The position numbers and the translations under genes are program-made. The notes under the pieces are model-generated. The model was not told the DNA's origin. It did not search any database and saw nothing but the letters and a program-made list of their open reading frames with translations. This document shows, one piece after another, positions 33,422-41,448 of a DNA stretch of 64,000 nucleotides. The DNA is from JBLUOA01 sp048060095 (GTDB taxonomy: Bacteria > Pseudomonadota > Alphaproteobacteria > Rhodobacterales > Rhodobacteraceae), in contig NZ_JBLUOA010000001.1 of the NCBI RefSeq assembly GCF_048060095.1, positions 1,302,001 through 1,366,000 of the forward strand. The letters are read 5' to 3'. Position 1 is the first letter of the stretch, and every line of letters begins with the position of its first letter.

Positions 33422-33945
33422 GCACATCTGCAAACACCGCGGGTGCCGACCGTGAAGTGGCCACGCAGGAGTTGAACCGCGAACTGCAGGACAAGGGATT
33501 CCTGCTGACCTCGACCGAGGACATCATTAACTGGGCGCGCACGGGCAGCTTGCACTGGATGACGTTCGGGCTGGCCTGCTGTGCGGTTGAGATGATGCAT
33601 ACGTCGATGCCGCGCTATGACCTTGAACGCTACGGCACCGCGCCCCGCGCCAGCCCGCGCCAGTCGGACCTGATGATCGTTGCGGGCACGTTGACCAACA
33701 AGATGGCCCCGGCGCTGCGCAAGGTTTACGACCAGATGCCAGAGCCGCGCTACGTGATCTCAATGGGATCCTGCGCCAACGGGGGCGGCTATTACCACTA
33801 CAGCTATTCCGTGGTGCGCGGCTGTGACCGGATCGTGCCGGTCGATATCTACGTGCCGGGCTGTCCGCCGACCGCCGAGGCGCTGCTATACGGCATCCTG
33901 CAACTGCAACGCAAAATCCGCCGCACCGGCACCATCGTGAGGTAG
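33412..33945 (+). CDS. nuoB: NADH-quinone oxidoreductase subunit B
   Basis: 177-residue subunit carrying the terminal [4Fe-4S] cluster N2. The ligands are in GLACCAVEMM (tandem cysteines), MGSCANGGGYY and YVPGCPPTAEA. ATG 33412 overlaps the nuoA stop by 10 bases; an upstream extension of the open frame is a nuoA shadow. N2 passes electrons to quinone at the NuoB/NuoD interface. Confidence 0.97.
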   Translation: MGVSTSANTAGADREVATQELNRELQDKGFLLTSTEDIINWARTGSLHWMTFGLACCAVEMMHTSMPRYDLERYGTAPRASPRQSDLMIVAGTLTNKMAPALRKVYDQMPEPRYVISMGSCANGGGYYHYSYSVVRGCDRIVPVDIYVPGCPPTAEALLYGILQLQRKIRRTGTIVR

Positions 33946-33948
33946 GCC

Positions 33949-34575
33949 ATGGCCGATGACATGCAGACAGAGGCGCTGAACGAACTTGGCGCCAAGATCG
34001 AGTTGAAGCAACCGGACGCTGTTCTGGGCTATTCGATTGCCCATGATGAACTGACCGTCGACGTGGTTCCGTCCGCGATCGTGGGGCTTGTCGAATTCCT
34101 GAAAGCCGACCGGAACTGCCGCTTCTCGACGCTGATTGACATTACGGCAGTGGACTACCCGGCGCGGGACAAGCGTTACGACGTCGTCTACCACTTCCTG
34201 TCGATGTATCAGAACCATCGCATCCGCCTGCGCCTGTCGATCCGCGAACAGGACATGGTCGCGTCGATCACAGATGTTCACCCCTCGGCCAATTGGTTCG
34301 AACGGGAAGTGTTCGACATGTTCGGCATCCTTTTCACCGGGCATCCCGACCTGCGCCGTATCCTGACGGATTACGGGTTCCGTGGCCATCCGCTGCGCAA
34401 GGATTTCCCCACGACGGGTTATACCGAGGTCCGCTATGACGAGGCGCAGAAACGCGTGGTCTACGAGCCGGTGAAGCTGGTCCAGGAATACCGCCAGTTT
34501 GATTTCATGTCCCCGTGGGAGGGCGCGGAATACATCCTTCCCGGTGACGAGAAGGATGAGGAGGCCAAGGCGTAA
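33949..34575 (+). CDS. nuoC: NADH-quinone oxidoreductase subunit C
   Basis: 208-residue 30 kDa peripheral-arm subunit. The conserved core WFEREVFDMFGILFTGHPDLRRILTDYGFRGHPLRKDFP, seen in segments around residues 115-150, is the family signature. It is separate from NuoD, as in Paracoccus, not fused as in E. coli. It begins 3 bases after nuoB. Unusually, the next gene is a sulfotransferase rather than nuoD. Confidence 0.96.
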   Translation: MADDMQTEALNELGAKIELKQPDAVLGYSIAHDELTVDVVPSAIVGLVEFLKADRNCRFSTLIDITAVDYPARDKRYDVVYHFLSMYQNHRIRLRLSIREQDMVASITDVHPSANWFEREVFDMFGILFTGHPDLRRILTDYGFRGHPLRKDFPTTGYTEVRYDEAQKRVVYEPVKLVQEYRQFDFMSPWEGAEYILPGDEKDEEAKA

Positions 34576-34578
34576 TCC

Positions 34579-35457
34579 ATGGCCCAGGCAACGCTCATGT
34601 ACGGGATCGGCGCGACGAAGGCGGGGACAAGCTGGCTCTACCGCTATCTGGACGCGCATCCGGACTGTGCGATGTCCGATCCGAAAGAGCTGCATTTCTT
34701 CGATACGCTGGAAACCGGGCGCAGTAAGTCGCAGGTGGCCGCCATTGAGGAGCGGATCGCGAAGGTAGAAGAAAAGCGCGCGCGGTTTCAGGGCGCGTAC
34801 GGCGACAAGCTGGATGCGAAGATCGCCGCACTGACCGAATGGCGCGATGTGCTTGCCTCGGGTGAGGACGATACCGAACGCTACCTTGGTTATCTTTACC
34901 GCGATGCGGCGGATGCGAAACTCGTCGGTGATATCACCCCGGCCTATGCGATGCTGCCTGAGGCGCGGTTGCGCCAGATGGCAACGCTCGCCCCCGTGAC
35001 GCGGTTCGTTTACCTGCTGCGCGACCCGGTGGCGCGGTTGTGGTCGAACATTCGGATGGTGGCGAAACGGCAGGCCAAGGCCGCCGGCGACGTTGCCGGG
35101 ATCGCCGCGCGAATGGTGCAGAAGGTGCTGGCGGGCGAGGAAAAGAACGCGATGGCGCGGTCAGACTATGCCGGGGCGCTGTCGCGGCTGGATCGCGCGG
35201 TGCCGGCGGCGTCGCTGTTCGTCGGCTTTTACGAAACGCTGTTTTCCGACGCGAGCATTGAAAAACTGTGCCGCTTCCTTGGCATCGCGCCACGGCCCGG
35301 CGACTACGGAGACAGGGTGCATGGCGGCGTGCCCGTCACGCTGGAGGATGAGGCGCGTGGCGCGCTTTCGCGCCTGCTGGCCCCGCAATATGCCGCGATG
35401 GAGGCGCGCTTCGGCACGCTTCCCGATGCATGGCAACAGAACATGATGAAGGTGTGA
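34579..35457 (+). CDS. Sulfotransferase family protein inserted between nuoC and nuoD
   Basis: 292-residue PAPS-dependent sulfotransferase. The 5'-phosphosulfate loop GIGATKAGTSWLYRYLDAHP is at residues 9-28 and the 3'-phosphate motif FVYLLRDPVARLWS at about 142-155; a charged helical stretch rich in Lys/Glu lies between (residues 55-85). It resembles heparan N-deacetylase/sulfotransferase-like bacterial proteins. The gaps are only 3 bases to nuoC and 1 base to nuoD, and composition matches the neighbours, so it is an established operon member. The acceptor (sugar, lipid or protein) is unknown. Confidence 0.82.
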   Translation: MAQATLMYGIGATKAGTSWLYRYLDAHPDCAMSDPKELHFFDTLETGRSKSQVAAIEERIAKVEEKRARFQGAYGDKLDAKIAALTEWRDVLASGEDDTERYLGYLYRDAADAKLVGDITPAYAMLPEARLRQMATLAPVTRFVYLLRDPVARLWSNIRMVAKRQAKAAGDVAGIAARMVQKVLAGEEKNAMARSDYAGALSRLDRAVPAASLFVGFYETLFSDASIEKLCRFLGIAPRPGDYGDRVHGGVPVTLEDEARGALSRLLAPQYAAMEARFGTLPDAWQQNMMKV

Positions 35458-35458
35458 G

Positions 35459-36673
35459 ATGATGGACGGCACCAAGTTTGACGATGCCCAAACGGGCGAA
35501 CAGAAGATCCGCAACTTCAACATCAACTTTGGCCCGCAGCACCCTGCGGCGCACGGGGTGTTGCGGTTGGTGCTGGAGCTTGACGGCGAGATCGTCGAAC
35601 GGTGCGACCCGCATATCGGTCTGCTGCACCGTGGCACCGAAAAGCTGATGGAGTCGCGCACCTATCTGCAAAACCTGCCCTATTTCGATCGGCTGGATTA
35701 CGTTGCGCCGATGAACCAGGAACATGCTTGGTGTCTGGCGATTGAAAAGCTGACCGGGGTAGAGGTGCCGCGCCGCGCGTCGCTGATCCGGGTGCTTTAT
35801 TCGGAAATCGGGCGGGTGCTGAACCACCTGTTGAACGTCACGACGCAGGCGATGGACGTTGGCGCGCTGACCCCGCCGCTTTGGGGCTTTGAAGAACGCG
35901 AAAAGTTGATGGTGTTCTACGAACGCGCCTGCGGAGCCCGCCTTCACGCCGCGTATTTCCGCCCCGGTGGGGTGCATCAGGATCTGCCGCCGGAGCTTCT
36001 GGACGATATTGAGGAATGGGCCGACCATTTCCCCAAAGTGCTGGACGATATCGACGGGTTGCTGACCGAAAACCGTATCTTCAAGCAGCGTAATGCTGAT
36101 ATCGGCGTCGTGACCGAAGAGGAAATCCTCGATTGGGGATTCTCCGGCGTCATGGTGCGCGGATCGGGCCTCGCGTGGGATTTGCGGCGATCGCAGCCTT
36201 ACGAATGCTACGATGAGTTTGAGTTCCAGATTCCCATCGGCAAGAACGGTGACTGCTATGACCGTTACCTGTGCCGGATGCAGGAAATGCGGGAATCGAC
36301 CAGCATCATCCGTCAGGCGATTGAAAAGCTGCGGGCCGAGCCGGGCGAGATCCTCGCGCGGGGCAAGATTACGCCGCCAAGCCGGGGCGATATGAAAACC
36401 TCGATGGAAGCGCTGATCCATCACTTCAAACTTTATACCGAAGGCTTCCACGTTCCGGCGGGGGAGGTTTACGCCGCCGTCGAAGCGCCGAAGGGCGAAT
36501 TCGGCGTTTACCTAGTGGCCGACGGCACCAACAAACCCTACCGCAGCAAAATCCGTGCGCCGGGCTTCCTGCATTTGCAGGCGATGGACCATATTGCGAC
36601 TGGCCACCAACTGGCCGACGTCGCGGCGATCATCGGGACGATGGACGTGGTGTTTGGGGAGATCGACAGGTGA
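35459..36673 (+). CDS. nuoD: NADH-quinone oxidoreductase subunit D
   Basis: 404-residue 49 kDa subunit lining the quinone cavity with NuoB. NFGPQHPAAHGVLRLVLELDGE, in its FGPQHPAAHG core, is the N-terminal signature with the quinone-interacting histidine; HIGLLHRGTEKLMESR and the C-terminal MDVVFGEIDR are conserved. Two adjacent ATGs (35459, 35462) could serve. Its stop overlaps the GTG of the next small gene by 4 bases. Confidence 0.97.
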   Translation: MMDGTKFDDAQTGEQKIRNFNINFGPQHPAAHGVLRLVLELDGEIVERCDPHIGLLHRGTEKLMESRTYLQNLPYFDRLDYVAPMNQEHAWCLAIEKLTGVEVPRRASLIRVLYSEIGRVLNHLLNVTTQAMDVGALTPPLWGFEEREKLMVFYERACGARLHAAYFRPGGVHQDLPPELLDDIEEWADHFPKVLDDIDGLLTENRIFKQRNADIGVVTEEEILDWGFSGVMVRGSGLAWDLRRSQPYECYDEFEFQIPIGKNGDCYDRYLCRMQEMRESTSIIRQAIEKLRAEPGEILARGKITPPSRGDMKTSMEALIHHFKLYTEGFHVPAGEVYAAVEAPKGEFGVYLVADGTNKPYRSKIRAPGFLHLQAMDHIATGHQLADVAAIIGTMDVVFGEIDR

Positions 36674-36975
36674 ACACCGAGATCATTCGAAAATATAATG
36701 ATTTCTTCTCTCTACTCAAGAATGTTGCTTGGGTAATCGGGTTAGCAGCACTGATTCCGAGTGCGCTGATTTATATATGGAGCGATCGAACGAAAGAATT
36801 TGTAAGATATGACGACCAAATTCAACTGATTTTGCGTAGCGAGGGGACTGACTACGTGCTGTCGTCGGAAGGCCGGAACGGTCAAACAGGCAACACCGGC
36901 TCGCAGTCTGTCAACGCTGTGGGAGTTCCCGGTTCGACGCGGACGTGGAAGCTGCAACGAGTGGAGCCGAACTGA
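36670..36975 (+). CDS. Small membrane-anchored protein of unknown function (nuo cluster)
   Basis: 101 residues with one predicted TM helix (about 18-37) and a short C-terminal domain beginning YDDQIQLILRSEGTDYVL. GTG start overlapping the nuoD stop (GTGA). The first 150 bases are strikingly AT-rich compared with the rest of the operon, which suggests recent origin or acquisition. No family recognised; a single transmembrane anchor with an outward or cytosolic tail is all that can be said. Confidence 0.55.
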   Translation: MNTEIIRKYNDFFSLLKNVAWVIGLAALIPSALIYIWSDRTKEFVRYDDQIQLILRSEGTDYVLSSEGRNGQTGNTGSQSVNAVGVPGSTRTWKLQRVEPN

Positions 36976-37036
36976 TGTTGGGCGGTTTCTGCAAAAAACA
37001 AGTTGATCGGATTCCGGCCAACTCACCGGTGCCGGC

Positions 37037-37378
37037 ATGAGCGTGCTGTCACTCTCTGTGCTGCTGTTGCTTGCGAGCGCGACGCTCGCGCTCGCGTCGG
37101 TTCGGATCGACTCGCCCGCCGTGGCGCGTGCCTATGTGGACAGCGTGTTTGCCGAAAACGACTGCACCATGCGGTATTCCGCATTTGTCGACCGGATGCA
37201 CGCGGACGGGATCATCCCAACGGAGGCTGAAAAGCTGGACCCGCATACGGGTGTGACGAAATTCATCGGCCAGCGCCGCGTTTTTGCAGTGATGGAAACC
37301 CTCTTTGCTTCGGGCGGGCTGTGCGCCGATGAAGCTGACGAAACAATCGCAATTTCCAAATTTGGAGGATGCGCCTGA
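37037..37378 (+). CDS. Small exported protein of unknown function (nuo cluster)
   Basis: 113 residues with an N-terminal signal peptide (SVLSLSVLLLLASATLALA) and a mature region with three cysteines (NDCTMRYS, GGLCADE, FGGCA). Its TGA overlaps the nuoE ATG by one base and the nuoE ribosome binding site GGAGG lies inside its last codons, so translation is coupled to nuoE. It is preceded by a 61-base gap. No family recognised. Confidence 0.6.
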   Translation: MSVLSLSVLLLLASATLALASVRIDSPAVARAYVDSVFAENDCTMRYSAFVDRMHADGIIPTEAEKLDPHTGVTKFIGQRRVFAVMETLFASGGLCADEADETIAISKFGGCA

Positions 37379-38523
37379 TGCTGCGCCGTCTTCACCAGAC
37401 CCAACCCGAAACATTTGCTTTCACCCCTGAGAACAAGGCGTGGGCCGAGGCCCAGATGACCAAGTTCCCCGAGGGGCGGCAAGCCTCTGCCATCATCCCG
37501 CTGCTGTGGCGCGCGCAGGAGCAGGAGGGATGGCTGACCCGGCCCGCAATCGAACACGTCGCGGAAATGCTCGGTATGGCCTATATGCGGGCGCTGGAAG
37601 TTGCGTCTTTCTACTTTATGTTCCAACTGCAACCCGTTGGTTCGGTTGCGCATTTCCAGATTTGTGGCACGACATCCTGCATGATCTGCGGGGCTGAGGA
37701 TTTGATGGCGGTCTGTCAGGACAAGATCGCGCCGAAGCCGCATCAGCTGTCCGAAGATGGCAAGTTCAGCTGGGAAGAGGTCGAGTGCCTTGGGGCCTGC
37801 ACGAACGCCCCGATGGTGCAGATCGGCAAGGACTACTACGAAGACCTGACCGCCGAACGGTTTGGGGAAATCATCGACGAACTCGCCGCTGGCAAAGTGC
37901 CTGTGCCGGGGCCGCAAAACGGACGCTACGCTGCCGAGCCGCTGTCGGGCCTGACCTCACTGACCCACCACGAAAGCGGCCGCACGCAGTATAACGCGTC
38001 GGCGCAGTTGGCGGTTGATCTTGGCGATACGATCAAGCGGATCGACGGGACCGAGGTGCCCTTGGTGACACCTTGGCTTGGCAAGGGCAAAGCTTCGCCC
38101 AAGCGCACCGAAAAGAAGATCGAAGAGCCGAAACCCGCGAAGTCGAAACCGGTCAGCGAAACCGGTGTGACGAAGCAAGAGGCGGATGCGAAGACCAAGG
38201 CGAAGCCGGTGCAGTCAGATAACGCTGGTGGCTCTGGCACCAAGCCCGCGACGATGGCCGCGCCGCGCGATGCGGGCGCGGATGACTTGAAAAAGATCAA
38301 GGGTGTCGGGCCGAAACTTGAAAAAATGCTGAACGCGCTCGGCTTTTACCACTTTGACCAGATCGCTGAATGGGGCGCTGACGAAGTGGAATGGGTCGAT
38401 CAGAACCTTGAAGGGTTCAAGGGCCGGGTCAGCCGGGATAACTGGGTCGATCAGGCCCGCGTGCTTGCCGAGGGCGGCGACACCGCGTTTTCAAAGAAAG
38501 TCGATAAAGGAGGCGTCTACTGA
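37378..38523 (+). CDS. nuoE: NADH-quinone oxidoreductase subunit E with C-terminal helix-hairpin-helix
   Basis: 381-residue 24 kDa-type subunit holding the [2Fe-2S] cluster N1a, with ligands C96, C101, C137 and C141 (CGTTSC and CLGAC). The core ends near residue 185; a Lys/Ala/Pro-rich linker (about 225-300) leads to a helix-hairpin-helix module (301-368, DDLKKIKGVGPKLEKMLN). That is roughly double the E. coli length. GGAGG at 37364-37368 sits nine bases before ATG 37378; the ATG at 37369 is too close to it. The tail is typical for Rhodobacterales but its role is unknown. Confidence 0.93.
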   Translation: MLRRLHQTQPETFAFTPENKAWAEAQMTKFPEGRQASAIIPLLWRAQEQEGWLTRPAIEHVAEMLGMAYMRALEVASFYFMFQLQPVGSVAHFQICGTTSCMICGAEDLMAVCQDKIAPKPHQLSEDGKFSWEEVECLGACTNAPMVQIGKDYYEDLTAERFGEIIDELAAGKVPVPGPQNGRYAAEPLSGLTSLTHHESGRTQYNASAQLAVDLGDTIKRIDGTEVPLVTPWLGKGKASPKRTEKKIEEPKPAKSKPVSETGVTKQEADAKTKAKPVQSDNAGGSGTKPATMAAPRDAGADDLKKIKGVGPKLEKMLNALGFYHFDQIAEWGADEVEWVDQNLEGFKGRVSRDNWVDQARVLAEGGDTAFSKKVDKGGVY

Positions 38524-38642
38524 TACCGGAACTCCGGTCAGGGGCATCGTATGAGAATGATGACGGCAACGCATAAATTCAAAACGGGCTGCATGACAGC
38601 CACCATTGCGGTCGTCGTATGTAACCCAGGGGGGATTTAAAG

Positions 38643-39284
38643 ATGACTGCCAAGAATGACGGCTTTTTTAATTGCACCAACATTTGTTGGATCATCGGGG
38701 CGCTTGTCGGCCTCGCCGTGTTCATGCTGCTTTCGGGGCGGTTCGGGATGCACTGGCTGATCGCGCTTGTGATCGCGATTGTCGTGCTGGTCGGGTTGGC
38801 GATGTGGCTGCAAAAGATGTTCTGCCAGACGATTGAGGCAGAGACAGGATCGCCGATAGTCCAGAAGGTTCTGGAGGAGGAAGAATCCTCTGCCGGGCAG
38901 GCCGCTGCGGTTGAGCCGGTCGAGACTGCGCCGCCAATGGTAGCCGAACCCGCGCCGCGGCCTGAGAATGCGGCCGCGACCGAAGCCCCGCTGAAGGCTG
39001 AGGCCGAGGTGCCAGCCGCAGACAGCGCCGATGTGGCTGAGGACGCGCCGGAAATCCTGGCGGGTCCGCGTGGCGGTGCTGCGGACGACCTCAAGAAAAT
39101 ATCGGGCGTTGGGCCGAAGCTTGAAAAGACCTTGAACGAGATGGGCTTCTACCATTTCGACCAGATCGCTGCGTGGACGCCTGCGCAGGTGGCTTGGGTT
39201 GATTCTCGGTTGACGTTCAAGGGGCGGATCGAACGGGACAACTGGATCGCGCAGGCGCGTGATCTGGATTTGGCCAAGGGCTAG
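38643..39284 (+). CDS. Two-helix membrane protein with HhH domain related to NuoE tail
   Basis: 213 residues: two TM helices (about 15-32 and 37-56), an acidic Ala/Glu/Pro-rich linker (70-145) and a C-terminal helix-hairpin-helix (147-208, DDLKKISGVGPKLEKTLNEM). This last module matches the NuoE tail nearly position for position, including GFYHFDQIA, FKGR and RDNW. A strong GGGGGG stretch lies before the ATG. It is likely a Rhodobacterales complex I accessory or assembly protein, or merely shares an interaction module. Function unproven. Confidence 0.75.
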   Translation: MTAKNDGFFNCTNICWIIGALVGLAVFMLLSGRFGMHWLIALVIAIVVLVGLAMWLQKMFCQTIEAETGSPIVQKVLEEEESSAGQAAAVEPVETAPPMVAEPAPRPENAAATEAPLKAEAEVPAADSADVAEDAPEILAGPRGGAADDLKKISGVGPKLEKTLNEMGFYHFDQIAAWTPAQVAWVDSRLTFKGRIERDNWIAQARDLDLAKG

Positions 39285-39286
39285 GA

Positions 39287-39517
39287 ATGACGATGGCATT
39301 GACCCCGGAACAGGACAAAGCGCTGGCGCGGCAGGCGAGGGTGGTTTCCCTTGTCATTGCGGCGGCGATGATGTGCTGGATCGGGGTGAATTGGCTGGGG
39401 TCGAAACTGGAATGGGCGCAATCGACGCGCATCCTGTTCGACCTGGCCGCGATTGCAGCGTTCGTATGGGCGCTGGTTGTGGCGGTGCAAATCTGGCGGA
39501 AACGCCGGGACGGATAA
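39287..39517 (+). CDS. DUF5337 family two-helix membrane protein
   Basis: 76 residues with a short charged N-terminus (TPEQDKALARQARV), two TM helices (about 18-36 and 48-68) and a basic C-terminal tail (IWRKRRDG). It fits DUF5337, a small family I know from Rhodobacteraceae nuo clusters. It starts 2 bases after the HhH membrane protein and precedes nuoF by 64 bases. Possibly a supernumerary or assembly component of complex I; no experimental role known to me. Confidence 0.75.
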   Translation: MTMALTPEQDKALARQARVVSLVIAAAMMCWIGVNWLGSKLEWAQSTRILFDLAAIAAFVWALVVAVQIWRKRRDG

Positions 39518-39581
39518 TGACAGCCGGGCGGATGCTCGGCGCAGGATGCGGGCCACGGCCCGGTGAATGAAGGATGACGAG

Positions 39582-40877
39582 ATGCTGAAGGACCAGGACC
39601 GGATCTTTACCAATCTCTACGGTATGCACGACCGCAGCCTTGCGGGTGCAAAGGCGCGTGGCCATTGGGACGGAACCGCAGGGCTGATTAAGAATGGCCG
39701 CGACTGGATTGTCGATCAGGCCAAGGCGTCTGGTCTGCGCGGGCGCGGCGGCGCCGGCTTTCCGACGGGGCTGAAATGGTCCTTCATGCCGAAGGAAAGC
39801 GATGGTCGCCCGGCCTATCTGGTCATCAACGCCGATGAATCCGAACCCGGCACCTGCAAGGACCGGGAGATCATGCGCCACGATCCCCACACGCTGATCG
39901 AAGGGGCGCTGATCGCGAGTTTCGCGATGGGCGCGCATGCCTGCTACATCTACATCCGCGGCGAATTCATCCGCGAACGCGAAGCCCTGCAAGCCGCGAT
40001 CGACGAGTGCTACGAAGACGGTCTGCTCGGCAAGAACGCGGCGAAGTCCGGTTGGGACTTTGACCTTTACCTGCATCACGGCGCCGGCGCCTATATCTGT
40101 GGTGAGGAAACAGCGCTGCTGGAAAGCCTTGAGGGCAAGAAGGGCATGCCGCGTATGAAGCCGCCTTTCCCCGCGGGAGCAGGGCTTTATGGCTGCCCGA
40201 CGACGGTGAACAACGTCGAATCCATTGCGGTTGTGCCGACGATCCTGCGGCGCGGGCCGGATTGGTTCTCGTCTTTCGGGCGGCCCAACAACGCGGGAAC
40301 CAAGCTGTTCGGCATCTCGGGCCACGTGAACAACCCCTGTGTCGTCGAAGAAGAAATGTCGATTCCGCTGAAAGAACTGCTCGACCGTCACTGTGGCGGC
40401 GTGCGGGGCGGCTGGGACAACCTCAAGGCGGTGATCCCCGGTGGATCGTCCGTGCCGCTGCTGCCGAAAGACATCGCGGATGAGGCGATCATGGATTTCG
40501 ATTGGCTGCGCGAACAACGCTCGGGCCTTGGCACGGCGGCGGTGATCGTGATGGATCAGAGCACGGACGTCATCAAGGCGATCTGGCGGTTGGCGAAGTT
40601 CTACAAGCACGAAAGCTGCGGCCAGTGCACGCCCTGCCGCGAAGGCACCGGATGGATGATGCGCGTCATGGATCGTTTGGTGAAGGGCGATGCGGAAGTC
40701 GAAGAGATCGACATGCTGCTCGACGTCACGAAACAGGTCGAAGGCCACACGATCTGCGCCCTCGGTGACGCGGCGGCTTGGCCGATCCAGGGTCTGATCC
40801 GCCATTTCCGGGACGAAATTGAAGATCGCATCAAGCACAAGCGAACCGGCCGCGTGTCGGCGGTGGCGGCTGAATGA
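39582..40877 (+). CDS. nuoF: NADH-quinone oxidoreductase subunit F
   Basis: 431-residue NADH-oxidising subunit with FMN and cluster N3. RGRGGAGFPTGLKW is the FMN/NADH glycine-rich loop, NADESEPGTCKDREIM follows, and SCGQCTPCREG plus the later TICALGD cysteine bind [4Fe-4S]. ATG 39582 is chosen over 39567 because AAGGA lies eight bases upstream and 431 residues equals the Paracoccus Nqo1 length from memory. Very well conserved. Confidence 0.97.
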   Translation: MLKDQDRIFTNLYGMHDRSLAGAKARGHWDGTAGLIKNGRDWIVDQAKASGLRGRGGAGFPTGLKWSFMPKESDGRPAYLVINADESEPGTCKDREIMRHDPHTLIEGALIASFAMGAHACYIYIRGEFIREREALQAAIDECYEDGLLGKNAAKSGWDFDLYLHHGAGAYICGEETALLESLEGKKGMPRMKPPFPAGAGLYGCPTTVNNVESIAVVPTILRRGPDWFSSFGRPNNAGTKLFGISGHVNNPCVVEEEMSIPLKELLDRHCGGVRGGWDNLKAVIPGGSSVPLLPKDIADEAIMDFDWLREQRSGLGTAAVIVMDQSTDVIKAIWRLAKFYKHESCGQCTPCREGTGWMMRVMDRLVKGDAEVEEIDMLLDVTKQVEGHTICALGDAAAWPIQGLIRHFRDEIEDRIKHKRTGRVSAVAAE

Positions 40878-40901
40878 TTGTTGGTAGGGAGTAACAGGCA
40901 G

Positions 40902-41114
40902 ATGTTGAACAATATCGGTCTTCCGGGTCTTCTTCTTGTGGCCTGCATGCTTCTGGTTCCGCTGGTTTTCTGGCGGATATTCGACAAGGCCGGATATAAC
41001 GGCGCTTGGGGGCTGCTGTCTCTCGTGCCGGGGGCTGCGATGGTCCTTCTTGTTTTCTTGGCGTTCGCCACTTGGCCGAATGAAAGAACAGCAAGCAGGG
41101 TGGCAGCCGAATGA
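40902..41114 (+). CDS. Small membrane protein with TatA-like N-terminus (nuo cluster)
   Basis: 70 residues with two hydrophobic helices. Its first twelve residues, MLNNIGLPGLLL, are identical to those of TatA encoded at 62203, and the ribosome binding region (TAGGGAGT) is shared too; afterwards they diverge completely. The second half (RIFDKAGYNGAWGLLSLVPG) has the look of small inner-membrane families with a KAG turn and an LVPG turn. ATG 40902 is used, not the in-frame upstream start at 40878. It overlaps the next lipoprotein gene by 4 bases. Confidence 0.6.
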   Translation: MLNNIGLPGLLLVACMLLVPLVFWRIFDKAGYNGAWGLLSLVPGAAMVLLVFLAFATWPNERTASRVAAE

Positions 41115-41443
41115 TTATCCGTTCCCTCATTGCCCTTACTCTGATCGGATCGGTCAGTTCCTGCGGGATTTTTCGGACGGTCGATGCACAGGCGGCGCGG
41201 TCGATGCCGTTTCGCGCGAAGCTCGACAAGGGGGAGGAGCGGGACTTTTCGGTCGCGGTCGTTCACAACGGCAGCGGCGTGGATGAGGTGCGCGAAAGCG
41301 TGCGCTTCCCGGCGACGCGATATTGCCTGCTGACGTTCGGCGGGTCAGAGGTTGATTGGGCAATGGACTCTGCGACGGGCGATTGGGCGTTTGCTCAGAA
41401 TGGCGACAAGCTGATCTTTAACGGTCGGTGTACGAAGAGGTAG
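41111..41443 (+). CDS. Lipoprotein of unknown function (nuo cluster)
   Basis: 110-residue predicted lipoprotein: signal peptide with lipobox VSSC (Cys18) and a small beta-rich mature part (KGEERDFSVAVVHNGSGVDE, RYCLLTFGGSEVDWAM, LIFNGRC) with two more cysteines. Start overlaps the preceding gene as ATGA; the DUF3291 gene begins five bases after its stop. Family not recognised. An envelope lipoprotein in a respiratory operon may be a hitch-hiking reading frame. Confidence 0.65.
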   Translation: MIIRSLIALTLIGSVSSCGIFRTVDAQAARSMPFRAKLDKGEERDFSVAVVHNGSGVDEVRESVRFPATRYCLLTFGGSEVDWAMDSATGDWAFAQNGDKLIFNGRCTKR

Positions 41444-41448
41444 GGCAG

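Noticed and set aside
35336..36451. 371-codon minus-strand open frame opposite nuoD
   Set aside because: Antisense shadow of a highly conserved gene.
38525..38538. ACCGGA-AC-TCCGGT palindrome right after nuoE
   Set aside because: Very small and without a T-run; could be a weak RNA hairpin but no function can be supported.
39354..40838. 494-codon minus-strand open frame opposite nuoF
   Set aside because: Antisense shadow; starts and ends without relation to operon structure.
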